10,889 nucleotides of DNA from Clostridia bacterium (GTDB taxonomy: Bacteria > Bacillota > Clostridia > Christensenellales > Borkfalkiaceae), in contig JAGCIP010000113.1 in the NCBI GenBank assembly GCA_017648525.1, positions 1-10,889 of the forward strand, given 5' to 3'. The stretch's first letter is position 1. Each line of letters opens with the position of its first letter. The notes beneath the pieces are model-generated. The model saw only the letters and a list, made by a program, of their open reading frames with translations, was not told the origin of the DNA and made no database searches. Below, one piece after another: positions 1-7,123 of the stretch. The position numbers and the translations under genes are program-made.

Positions 1-136
1 AAAGCATAACCCCCGCAGCAAACGACAACACAATATCAGAAAATTTGTGAGTTATATTCTTAAATATAAAACCTAAAAGAGCACCTATTACGGTTGCACC
101 GCCAACGCCAAGCGCGGTTAAAATCACTAATTCCAT
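1..136 (-). CDS. ZIP-family metal transporter, N-terminal fragment cut by window edge
   Basis: The 45 visible codons begin at an ATG (136-134) and run off the left edge, so only the N-terminus is present. The peptide starts MELVILTALGVGG and has one strongly hydrophobic, glycine-rich segment (about residues 3-25). A short basic stretch (KNITHK) follows, then a second hydrophobic segment containing FAAGVML. This layout, with FAAGVML at the start of the second membrane helix, is characteristic of ZIP (ZupT/GufA-like) carriers, which move zinc or other divalent metals into the cytosol. The metal-binding helices 4 and 5 lie outside the window, so the substrate cannot be judged. The gene follows parC with only three bases between the parC TAA and this ATG, in the same frame. 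No clear Shine-Dalgarno sequence sits at normal distance; the nearest purine run, AAAGG, is about 17 nt upstream inside parC. Translation may therefore be coupled to parC. Confidence 0.75.
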   Translation of the reverse strand, partial: MELVILTALGVGGATVIGALLGFIFKNITHKFSDIVLSFAAGVML

Positions 137-139
137 TTT

Positions 140-2560
140 TTAAAACAATCTAAATACCTTTTCCGGCATACGCTTTTTGTTTTCATTTTTAAGGGTTTTA
201 CCCTTAGTCGTTCTATTTTCTATCGAAAGAGTTTCTGTGTTTACTGTAAATGCAACGCCAAAGTTATCAACAACAGCCAAGTCGTAAGGTTCTTTTACAA
301 TACCAGCGTAAACCAGTTTAACAGATTTTCCAAGTTCAACTAACTTAACGCCCTTTCTGTACCTTGCCATAGGCTCTATTTCGCTTATTATTACTCTCTT
401 GTAAAAGCCTGTGTTGGTAACGGTTACAAATTCGCCTTCTTCGTCTACTTGCGAAATGAAAATAATCTTGTCGCCCTTATTGAGATTTATACCTTTTACG
501 CCACCTGCAACTCTACCTTGAACGGGAATATCGTCCTTTAATGCGTTTAGCGCCAAACCGTTTTCGGTAACGAAAGCAATCGTCGTATCCTTTCTATCTT
601 CTTCAACGGCAATCAACGCGTCGCCGTCTTTTAGTTTAATTGCTTGATAATAAGGTTTAATTAAGCCGTATTCCGCCCACTCGGTCTTTTTAATTAAGCC
701 GTCTTGGGTGTAGAACAATAAATGTCCGTCCGGCAACTTATCTTCGTCAACGGCAAAGAAAGCAACGGGGTATTCGTTTCTTGACGCTTCTTTACAAACG
801 TCTGTAAACTTGCAACCTTTATCACGGTATCTGCATTCGGGCGCAATTTCCATATCGATTTTACAGCAATTACCAAGGTTGGTAAATGCATAAAGAATTT
901 GGTCGGTGCGCGCCTTTACTGCAAACTTAATAAAGTCGTCTGGATTTGAATTATCTTTAATTTGTTTATCGCTAGCATTAAAGTTTTTAAGCGTCATCTT
1001 CTTAAACGCCTTGCCGATAGTAAAGCCAACCATAAAATCGTCTATTTGTTTAAGTTCTTTTTCAACGCTTTGAATTTCAACTTCTTTACCGCCGACTATT
1101 ATATTACTGCGCCTATCGTCGCCGTATTTTTTCTTGATTGCGCTAAGTTCGGTCTTAACCACTTCCATTTGCTTTTGCTTACTGCCGATAATAACCGTAA
1201 GTTCCGCAATAAGCTTTTTAAGGGTTGCAAGTTCTTCTTCAAGTTTATAAACTTCAAGTTTAGTAAGTCTTGCAAGTCTTAAATCTAAAATAGCGTTTGC
1301 TTGCGCTTCTGAAAGGGAAAATTTAGCACGAAGTTTACTGCGCGCGTCGGCTGTATTTTCAGCGCTCTTAATAATCTTTATAACTTCGTCGATATTTTTT
1401 ACGGCTACTATTAACCCTTCTAATATATGCGCACGTTCTTTTGCACGTTCTAAATCGAATTTACTACGGCGAAGTATTACTTCTCTTTGATAATTTACGT
1501 AATAAGAGATGATTTCAAGCAAACCTAACTGACAAGGCTTTCCGTTTGCTATTGCAACCATATTTATACCGAAAGAAGTTTCTAAATCGGTATTTTTATA
1601 AAGATACGCTAAAATGGCTTTTGCGTCGGCATCCTTTCTAAGTTTAATTACCGCACGCATACCGTTTCTGTCAGATTCGTCCACTACGTCGGATATACCG
1701 CCAAGCAAATCCTTTCTTTCTTCTCTCATTTCGGCAATTTTTTTCAAAAGGTTTGCCTTGTTTACTTGATAAGGAAGTTCAGAAATAACTAAGTTTTGCT
1801 TTTCCCCGCTTTCCTTTTCAATGTTTACTCGGGCTCTAATTTTAATTTTGCCCCTACCCGTTTTATAGGCTTCTTCTAATTCTTCGCCCGCAATTATATA
1901 TCCACCCGTCGGGAAATCGGGCGCTTTAATGAATTTCATCATATCTTTCAATGAAATTCTTGGATTATCTATATACGCAATAGTACCGTTTATAACTTCA
2001 ACCAAGTTGTGCGGTGGAATATTAGTTGCAAGCCCTACGGCTATACCCGTTGCACCGTTTACTAATAGGTTGGGGTATCTGCCCGGCAAGGTGTCGGGTT
2101 CTTCCTGCGTGTCGTCAAAGTTAAGACTAAACTCAACGGTGTTTTTCTCTATATCTTTTAAAAGTTCAAGCGAAAGTGCTTCTAATCTTGCTTCGGTGTA
2201 CCTATACGCTGCTGCAGAGTCGCCGTCAACCGTACCAAAGTTACCTTGCCCGTCCACTAACGGACAACGCATATTAAAATCTTGCGCTAAATGTACTAAC
2301 GCACCGTAAACCGAACTATCTCCGTGCGGATGGTATTTACCTAAAACTTCACCGACGATTTTTGCACATTTTTTATGCGGTTTGTCTTGGGTTAAGCCCA
2401 TTTCGTACATTGCGTAAAGTATTCTTCTTTGAACGGGTTTAAGCCCGTCTTCAACACGTGGTAACGCACGGTCTAATATTACGTTTTCCGCGTACGGTAT
2501 CATTGAATTTTTCAAAACTTCGTCAAGCGAACTTAAAATTATGCCTTTTTCGTTTTCCAT
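140..2560 (-). CDS. parC: DNA topoisomerase IV subunit A (ParC; GyrA/ParC family)
   Basis: This is the DNA-cleaving subunit of a type IIA topoisomerase, a cytosolic partner of the upstream parE product. Its 806 residues match full-length family members. Visible parts in order: the breakage-reunion domain with HPHGDSSVYG (77-86) and the catalytic tyrosine in RYTEAR (Y121); the intercalating-isoleucine region NGATGIAVGLATN (168-180); a coiled-coil arm (about 365-480); and a beta-pinwheel C-terminal domain (about 505-806). The GyrA box (QRRGGRG type) that gyrases carry in the first blade is not visible: the equivalent stretch near 523-540 reads LKNFNASDKQ. This favours ParC, although the headpiece also resembles GyrA and a database may call it gyrA. 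Unusual points are Gly86 where an acidic residue is common, and cysteines 565, 566, 576, 583 and 589 clustered in blade 1. The start is an ATG behind AGGGGA, 11 nt after the parE stop, so the two are co-transcribed. Confidence 0.88.
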   Translation of the reverse strand: MENEKGIILSSLDEVLKNSMIPYAENVILDRALPRVEDGLKPVQRRILYAMYEMGLTQDKPHKKCAKIVGEVLGKYHPHGDSSVYGALVHLAQDFNMRCPLVDGQGNFGTVDGDSAAAYRYTEARLEALSLELLKDIEKNTVEFSLNFDDTQEEPDTLPGRYPNLLVNGATGIAVGLATNIPPHNLVEVINGTIAYIDNPRISLKDMMKFIKAPDFPTGGYIIAGEELEEAYKTGRGKIKIRARVNIEKESGEKQNLVISELPYQVNKANLLKKIAEMREERKDLLGGISDVVDESDRNGMRAVIKLRKDADAKAILAYLYKNTDLETSFGINMVAIANGKPCQLGLLEIISYYVNYQREVILRRSKFDLERAKERAHILEGLIVAVKNIDEVIKIIKSAENTADARSKLRAKFSLSEAQANAILDLRLARLTKLEVYKLEEELATLKKLIAELTVIIGSKQKQMEVVKTELSAIKKKYGDDRRSNIIVGGKEVEIQSVEKELKQIDDFMVGFTIGKAFKKMTLKNFNASDKQIKDNSNPDDFIKFAVKARTDQILYAFTNLGNCCKIDMEIAPECRYRDKGCKFTDVCKEASRNEYPVAFFAVDEDKLPDGHLLFYTQDGLIKKTEWAEYGLIKPYYQAIKLKDGDALIAVEEDRKDTTIAFVTENGLALNALKDDIPVQGRVAGGVKGINLNKGDKIIFISQVDEEGEFVTVTNTGFYKRVIISEIEPMARYRKGVKLVELGKSVKLVYAGIVKEPYDLAVVDNFGVAFTVNTETLSIENRTTKGKTLKNENKKRMPEKVFRLF

Positions 2561-2571
2561 TTACTTTCCCC

Positions 2572-4536
2572 TTATTGAGAGTGTTTCATCTTTGCAAACT
2601 TGTCTTCTTTGTTAAAGTTAGCGTGCTCAAAAATATATTTCTTTCTTTCGCCCACTTCGTCCCCCATCAACACCGTGATAAGTCTGTCCGCTTCCGCCGC
2701 ATCTTCTATCGTAACACGCATAAGCGAACGTGTTTGCGGGTCCATGGTCGTTTCCCAAAGTTGACTAGGGTTCATTTCGCCAAGTCCTTTATATCTTTGT
2801 ACCAACGCACCCCTACCAACTTTATTTTTCTTTTTTTCAAGTTCGTTGTCGTCGTAAGCATACTCAACAACGTTGCCTTTATGGACTTTATATAGCGGGG
2901 GCATTCCGATATATACGTGCCCTGCGTTAACAAGTTCTCTCATATATCTAAAAAAGAAAGTTAATAAAATTGCTCTTATATGCGCACCGTCTTGGTCGGC
3001 ATCTGATAAAATTATTACCTTGTGGAATTTAAGGCTTTCAATATCGAATTCAGGACCTATTCCCGTGCCAAGTGCGGAAATAATCGTTCTTATTTCTTCG
3101 TTTTGGAGAATTTGGTCTAACTTTTTCTTTTCTACGTTAAGCGGTTTACCTCGTAGCGGTAAAATAGCCTGATATTGTCTAACTCTTGCTTGTTTAGCAC
3201 TTCCACCTGCAGAATCACCTTCTACAATAAATAACTCGTTAAGTTCTGCTTTTCTGCCCGAACAAGAGGCTAATTTGCCAACTAAATTTTGAGATTCAAT
3301 GCTCTTTGACGCTCTTGCTATTTCTTTTGCCTTTCTTGCGGCAAGTCTTGCAGACGCCGCTTTTAAGCCCTTGCTAATTATCGCATCGAAAACCTTTTGT
3401 AATTTTTTATTTTTCATCAAAAGGTCAAGTTCGGTTACAGTTACGCTTTCAACAGCGGGGCGAGCTTCGGGATTGCCAAGTTTTGTTTTTGTTTGACCTT
3501 CAAACTGCACGTTTTGCATTTTTATTGAAACTATTGCAGTAAGCCCTTCCTTAAAATCGTCGCCCAGCAAGTTTTCATCTTTTTCTTTTAATAGGTTTCT
3601 ACTTCTTGCGTAATCGTTAAGCGTGCGGGTAAGCCCAGAGCGGAAACCCGTTTCGTGTGTGCCCCCTTCGCCTGTTGGAATATTATTTACGTAAGAATAT
3701 ACGCTGTCCACGTACGCATCAGTATGCTGAACGGCAAACTCAACCATTATGCCGTCTTTCGTTCCCGACGCATATAAAGGCTCGCTATATAAAACGCTTT
3801 TACCTTCGTTTAGATATTTAACAAAATCTACAACACCACCGTCGAACTTATAAGTTCTACCGTAATCGGTATTTTCGTCGTAAAACTTTATCTCTAATCC
3901 CTTATTTAAAAAGGCTAATTCACGCAAACGCTTTAAGATTGTTTCGGGATTGAAAACTATTGTTTCAAACACTCTTTTATCAGGCATAAATCTAATAAAT
4001 GAGCCTTTTTTCTTGGTCTTTATCTTGGTGTCTTTTAAAGGCGCTTTCGGTATACCAGACTTGATTTTACTTGTTTCTTTATCTAAATAACTAGAAAATT
4101 CCATTTGATAGGTCGTATTGTTTTTATACACTTCTACTTTAAGCCACTCCGAAAGTGCGTTCGTGACAGATGCACCAACTCCGTGCAAACCGCCCGAATA
4201 ACTATAATTGTCCGCATTAAACTTACCGCCCGCATGTAATTGTGTAAATACGACTTCTACGCCAGAAACACCCGCCTTAGAGTGAATATCGGTGGGAATA
4301 CCACGCCCGTTATCTTCAACCGACGCACTACCGTCTTTATATAATTTTATTTCAATTTTATCGGCAAATCCGTTTGCGGCTTCGTCCACAGCGTTGTCAA
4401 CGATTTCCCACAAAATATGATGCAAGCCTTTTACACCCGTTGTGCCTATATACATACCGGGACGCATTCTAACCGCGTCTAGCCCTTCTAATATTTTAAT
4501 GTCTTCGGCAACGTATCCGTTTGCTTTTTTAGCCAT
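2572..4536 (-). CDS. parE: DNA topoisomerase IV subunit B (ParE; GyrB/ParE family ATPase)
   Basis: This is the ATPase subunit of a type IIA topoisomerase, expected to form an A2B2 enzyme with the downstream parC product and to relax or decatenate DNA. In its 654 residues I see the GHKL ATP-binding motifs: EIVDNAVDEA with the likely catalytic Glu44, DNGRGIP (75-81), and the lid SGGLHGVGAS (114-123). The transducer has the QTK loop with Lys350. The TOPRIM domain has EGDSAGG (439-445), PLRGKPLN (460-467) and the metal-binding DADQDG (Asp512, 514, 516). RYKGLGEMNP (581-590) closes the family signature. The tail (VTIEDAAEADR, LMGDEV) looks closer to Gram-positive ParE than GyrB, and there is no extra insertion. 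GyrB remains possible because the two are hard to separate by eye. The ATG follows GGGAG at 7 nt and a strong promoter lies about 45 nt upstream; parC follows after 11 nt. Confidence 0.88.
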   Translation of the reverse strand: MAKKANGYVAEDIKILEGLDAVRMRPGMYIGTTGVKGLHHILWEIVDNAVDEAANGFADKIEIKLYKDGSASVEDNGRGIPTDIHSKAGVSGVEVVFTQLHAGGKFNADNYSYSGGLHGVGASVTNALSEWLKVEVYKNNTTYQMEFSSYLDKETSKIKSGIPKAPLKDTKIKTKKKGSFIRFMPDKRVFETIVFNPETILKRLRELAFLNKGLEIKFYDENTDYGRTYKFDGGVVDFVKYLNEGKSVLYSEPLYASGTKDGIMVEFAVQHTDAYVDSVYSYVNNIPTGEGGTHETGFRSGLTRTLNDYARSRNLLKEKDENLLGDDFKEGLTAIVSIKMQNVQFEGQTKTKLGNPEARPAVESVTVTELDLLMKNKKLQKVFDAIISKGLKAASARLAARKAKEIARASKSIESQNLVGKLASCSGRKAELNELFIVEGDSAGGSAKQARVRQYQAILPLRGKPLNVEKKKLDQILQNEEIRTIISALGTGIGPEFDIESLKFHKVIILSDADQDGAHIRAILLTFFFRYMRELVNAGHVYIGMPPLYKVHKGNVVEYAYDDNELEKKKNKVGRGALVQRYKGLGEMNPSQLWETTMDPQTRSLMRVTIEDAAEADRLITVLMGDEVGERKKYIFEHANFNKEDKFAKMKHSQ

Positions 4537-4540
4537 TTAT

Positions 4541-4548
4541 TCTCTCCC
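4541..4548 (-). promoter_or_regulatory. ribosome binding site of parE
   Basis: The minus strand reads GGGAGAGA ending 4 nt before the parE ATG, with the GGGAG core about 7 nt away. It fixes the parE start at 4536. Confidence 0.75.
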
Positions 4549-4582
4549 GTTTTTTTGTATGATTTTGGTAATAATATTAACT

Positions 4583-4611
4583 ATTATACAATATCTTGTG
4601 TTTTTTTTCAA
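4583..4611 (-). promoter_or_regulatory. sigma-A-type promoter of the parE-parC-ZIP operon
   Basis: On the minus strand a -35 box TTGAAA (4611-4606) and a perfect -10 box TATAAT (4588-4583) are separated by exactly 17 nt, the optimal spacing for the housekeeping sigma factor. The -35 matches TTGACA at five of six positions. A transcript start near 4576 would give a leader of about 40 nt before the parE ATG. The promoter sits just downstream of the terminator that closes the preceding transcript, so parE begins a new transcription unit. I see no obvious operator. Supercoiling-sensitive control would be plausible for topoisomerase genes but is not shown by the sequence. Confidence 0.82.
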
Positions 4612-4650
4612 GTTATAAACGCAATTTTTTATATATTTCCGTTTTTTATA

Positions 4651-4681
4651 ACAAAAACCCCGAAAAACTCTTTCGGGGTTT
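4651..4681 (-). terminator. intrinsic terminator after the rho-methyltransferase block
   Basis: Positions 4655-4665 and 4671-4681 form a perfect 11-bp stem (core CCCCG/CGGGG flanked by A/T pairs) with a 5-nt loop. Read on the minus strand, the stem ends in T residues that continue into TTTTTGTTAT, a usable U-tract broken by one G. It begins 11 nt after the methyltransferase stop (4693-4695). On the plus strand the stem is followed by TTTGATAGG, a much poorer U-tract, so termination is mainly for the minus strand. Confidence 0.85.
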
Positions 4682-4692
4682 GATAGGTTTTG

Positions 4693-5619
4693 CTATTCAC
4701 ACTTGTTTTGAGGTCTGCTGTTTCTCTCGTAAAAAACACCGTTTTCGTATCCTTGAATGCTTTTATCCGTTTCCGCATTTTTAAGGCGTTTTTCACCCCA
4801 AGCGCAATAAAGTGGGTTTTGCTCTAAATTTATATAATTTCTACCTAATTTTTTAGCAACTACGCCCGTAGTTCCACTACCCGCAAAGGGGTCTAAAACC
4901 AAATCGCCAACGTTTGAACTTGCAAGAATTAGTTTTGCAATAAGTTTTTCTGGCTTTTGGGTTGGGTGTGCGGTGTTTTCAACCATTGACCAGTAAGGAA
5001 CAGCAATATCATCCCAAAAATTAGACGGACAAGTATTTCTAAATTTGCCTTGCTCGGTTTCTTCCCAGTCTTTAGGTTTGCCGTCCACCTTATAAGGTGC
5101 TAGCACTTTTTTCCTTTGTTTAACTGCGTCGAGATTAAAGGTATATTTATCGCTAACCGTTGCAAAAAACACGTCTTCCATAGAGTTTTTCCAGTTGGTT
5201 TTTGCTCCACGCCCTTTTTCTCTTTGCCAAGTTATGCGGTTTCTTAACTTAAAGTGTTTATCTAAAACAATCCCGATTGCCAAGGCACTTTTCCAGTCAC
5301 AACAAACGTATATGCTCGCCGTATCTTTTAACTTTGGCTTAACCGCATTTATCCAACTTTCGGTGTATTCGTAATAGTCTTCTACCCCACGCTTTTTAAA
5401 GATATTACCGTGAAAATCTTTGTCAAGGTTATAAGGTGGGTCTACTATTATTAAGTCAACGCTCTTATCTTTTATCTTTTTTAGCAAACTAAAGGCGTCC
5501 CCCATTACCGTACAGTTACAGGGAATTTCCACCACGTCTTCTTGTTTTATAACACCACTTAAATACTCCCCCGCTTGCTCTATAGGGAAATCTATCGTTT
5601 TATTCCTTTGTGATTTCAT
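4693..5619 (-). CDS. Solitary beta-class site-specific DNA methyltransferase (N6-adenine/N4-cytosine)
   Basis: This enzyme transfers a methyl group from S-adenosylmethionine to an exocyclic base amine, most likely N6 of adenine. With the ATG at 5619 it has 308 residues. The catalytic motif IV DPPY (60-63) comes first, then a variable, probably target-recognition region (about 75-215, with WQREKGRGAK). HPTQKPEKL (218-226) and the AdoMet-binding motif I DPFAGSGTT (243-251) follow. This IV-before-I order is that of the beta class (HinfI/CcrM-like). The target sequence cannot be read from the protein. No endonuclease or specificity gene is adjacent, so it is either an orphan modification gene or half of a dispersed system. 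A longer form starting at a TTG (5661) adds 14 residues overlapping the rho end. I prefer the ATG, 1 nt after the rho stop, although neither start has a clear Shine-Dalgarno. A strong terminator follows. Confidence 0.87.
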   Translation of the reverse strand: MKSQRNKTIDFPIEQAGEYLSGVIKQEDVVEIPCNCTVMGDAFSLLKKIKDKSVDLIIVDPPYNLDKDFHGNIFKKRGVEDYYEYTESWINAVKPKLKDTASIYVCCDWKSALAIGIVLDKHFKLRNRITWQREKGRGAKTNWKNSMEDVFFATVSDKYTFNLDAVKQRKKVLAPYKVDGKPKDWEETEQGKFRNTCPSNFWDDIAVPYWSMVENTAHPTQKPEKLIAKLILASSNVGDLVLDPFAGSGTTGVVAKKLGRNYINLEQNPLYCAWGEKRLKNAETDKSIQGYENGVFYERNSRPQNKCE

Positions 5620-5620
5620 T

Positions 5621-7039
5621 TTACTTGTTATACAATTTAAGCCAAGCGTCGGCTTTATCAATTAAATCTTTGTTGTTTTTGCTCTTTCTCAACATCTCTA
5701 TTAGCATTTCGGTTGCATCAATTCGAGTTGCAAGCATCCCACGTAGTTTATAAGCGCACTCAATTTCTTCTTCATTAAGCAATAAATCTTCTTTTCTCGT
5801 CCCAGATTTATTAATATCGATTGCAGGGAAAACTCGTCTTTCACTCAAACTTCTAGAAAGGCGTATTTCCATATTGCCCGTGCCCTTAAATTCTTCAAAT
5901 ATAATATCGTCCATACGACTGCCTGTATCTACTAATGCCGTTGACAATATAGTAAGACTTCCGCCGTCTTCGGTATTTCTTGCCGCTCCGAAAAATCTCT
6001 TTGGCCCTGTCATTGCGTTGGGGTCTAATCCGCCCGATAAGGTCTTTCCTGAACTTTCTACCGTATTATTATACGCTCTTGCAAGACGTGTAATAGAGTC
6101 CATAAGAATAACCACGTCTTTACCAACTTCCACCAACCTTTTTGCACGGTTTATAACAAGTTCCGCCGCCTTTATATGATGTTCTGGGCTTTCGTCAAAG
6201 GTTGAATAAACAACTTCTCCCTTAACCGAACGCTTAATGTCGGTAACTTCTTCCGGACGCTCGTCAATGAGTAATATTATAAGTTCCACGTCTTTGTGGT
6301 TTTTCTCTATGGCTTGGGCAATAAGTTTTAATAGCGTAGTTTTTCCCGTTTTAGGCGGTGCTACTATAAGCCCCCTTTGTCCTTTGCCTAGCGGAACAAA
6401 TAAGTCCAACAAACGCAAACTTAACGGAGAATTTTCCCCTTCTATTTCTAATTTGAGTTTTTGGTTTGGATAATAACTTACTAAATTATCGAAATATTTT
6501 CTCTTGCTGTATAATTCGGGGTCTAAACCGTTTATTTGGCTAACTTCTTGAAGAGCGGGCAAGTCGTTATCACGCACGCCCTTTGCAACACCTCTAACTT
6601 TATCGCCACGACGAAGATTATACTTTTTAACGTTTGCTTGAGAAACGTAAATGTCTTCTTTTGAATTTTCATAATTGCAAACACGCAAAAATCCGTAGCC
6701 TGCAATATGCAATTCCAGAACGCCTTCAACGACGAACGGCGCACGCTCAACGTCGCTAATAATTAACTTATCTTGCGGTTTCGGGAATATTTCTCCAAAC
6801 GGAGTATTTTCGGTTTGATAAAATTCCGAAACGTCCACGCTAATTTTTGTGGGCGCACCTTTATTGTTGTTCTTAACAGGCTCAATCTTGCCGTTTTGAA
6901 TAGCAATAATTTCTTTAATTATTTGCTCTTTTTTCTTGCTTGCAGGCGCTTTTACGCCTATTTGCCTGCCTATTTCACGAACAACCGATAAATGCTTTTC
7001 TAAAAGCACATTTTCAGAAAACAATATAAATCTTTGCAT
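5621..7039 (-). CDS. rho: Transcription termination factor Rho
   Basis: Rho is a hexameric RNA-dependent ATPase/helicase that loads on untranslated RNA and ends transcription in the cytosol. In its 472 residues, an N-terminal helical part and a lysine-rich, poorly conserved linker (about 30-70) precede the cold-shock-like primary RNA-binding domain with AGYGFLRV (113-120). The ATPase core has Walker A APPKTGKTT (227-235), LLIDERPEEV (256-265), the R-loop region with VKGEVVYSTFDE (272-283), Walker B VVILMD (309-314), the Q-loop SSGKTLSGG (329-337), and the arginine-finger region with EEFKGTGNME and RLSR (382-396). VFPAIDINKSGTRKEDLL near the C-terminus is nearly invariant in Rho. The protein is somewhat longer than E. 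coli Rho (419) because of the N-terminal linker. The ATG follows AGGAGAG at 5 nt. The methyltransferase ATG lies 1 nt past the stop, so these two genes are almost surely co-transcribed. Confidence 0.97.
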   Translation of the reverse strand: MQRFILFSENVLLEKHLSVVREIGRQIGVKAPASKKKEQIIKEIIAIQNGKIEPVKNNNKGAPTKISVDVSEFYQTENTPFGEIFPKPQDKLIISDVERAPFVVEGVLELHIAGYGFLRVCNYENSKEDIYVSQANVKKYNLRRGDKVRGVAKGVRDNDLPALQEVSQINGLDPELYSKRKYFDNLVSYYPNQKLKLEIEGENSPLSLRLLDLFVPLGKGQRGLIVAPPKTGKTTLLKLIAQAIEKNHKDVELIILLIDERPEEVTDIKRSVKGEVVYSTFDESPEHHIKAAELVINRAKRLVEVGKDVVILMDSITRLARAYNNTVESSGKTLSGGLDPNAMTGPKRFFGAARNTEDGGSLTILSTALVDTGSRMDDIIFEEFKGTGNMEIRLSRSLSERRVFPAIDINKSGTRKEDLLLNEEEIECAYKLRGMLATRIDATEMLIEMLRKSKNNKDLIDKADAWLKLYNK

Positions 7040-7044
7040 TTGTT

Positions 7045-7051
7045 CTCTCCT
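7045..7051 (-). promoter_or_regulatory. ribosome binding site of rho
   Basis: The minus strand shows AGGAGAG followed by AACAA and the rho ATG at 7039, a near-ideal Shine-Dalgarno that decides the start. Confidence 0.8.
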
Positions 7052-7063
7052 AACTTTCTCTTA

Positions 7064-7092
7064 AGTATATTTTATAATATTTTTGATAGAAA
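7064..7092 (-). promoter_or_regulatory. possible weak promoter for rho
   Basis: In the very A/T-rich spacer before rho the minus strand has TATACT (7069-7064), a good -10 match. Seventeen nt upstream is TTTCTA (7092-7087), a poor -35 with only three matches. Overlapping TATTAT and TATAAA hexamers make the exact box uncertain. Rho may instead be read through from the flavoprotein gene. Confidence 0.28.
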
Positions 7093-7123
7093 AAATACGG
7101 GAATTTTGTTAGATACTCCCTAT
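7090..7123 (-). terminator. weak terminator or attenuator candidate between flavoprotein gene and rho
   Basis: Positions 7095-7102 and 7117-7123 pair as ATA, one bulged base, then GGGA against TCCC and TAT. This gives seven base pairs and a 14-nt loop. On the minus strand it is followed directly by a run of T (7095-7090). The right arm overlaps the flavoprotein stop codon (7120-7122), so ribosomes ending there could hinder its folding. The stem is short and the loop large, so leaky termination is the most I would claim. Confidence 0.35.

Noticed and set aside
694..891. Minus-strand frame of 65 codons inside parC
   Set aside because: It overlaps the ParC C-terminal domain in another frame with no start signal or family motif.
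962..2895. Plus-strand open frames of about 60-145 codons opposite parC and parE
   Set aside because: They lie wholly antisense to well-conserved topoisomerase domains, lack ribosome binding sites and recognisable motifs, and are expected from the codon bias of the real genes.
4596..4784. Plus-strand frame of 62 codons across the terminator
   Set aside because: It reads through the terminator hairpin and the methyltransferase end; the product is phenylalanine-rich with no motif and no Shine-Dalgarno.
4693..5619. Restriction-modification or other defence island
   Set aside because: The methyltransferase is alone among housekeeping genes, with no nuclease, helicase or toxin gene in the window.
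6532..6750. Minus-strand 72-codon frame inside rho
   Set aside because: It is an out-of-frame shadow of the Rho RNA-binding domain, which is clearly coding in the other frame.
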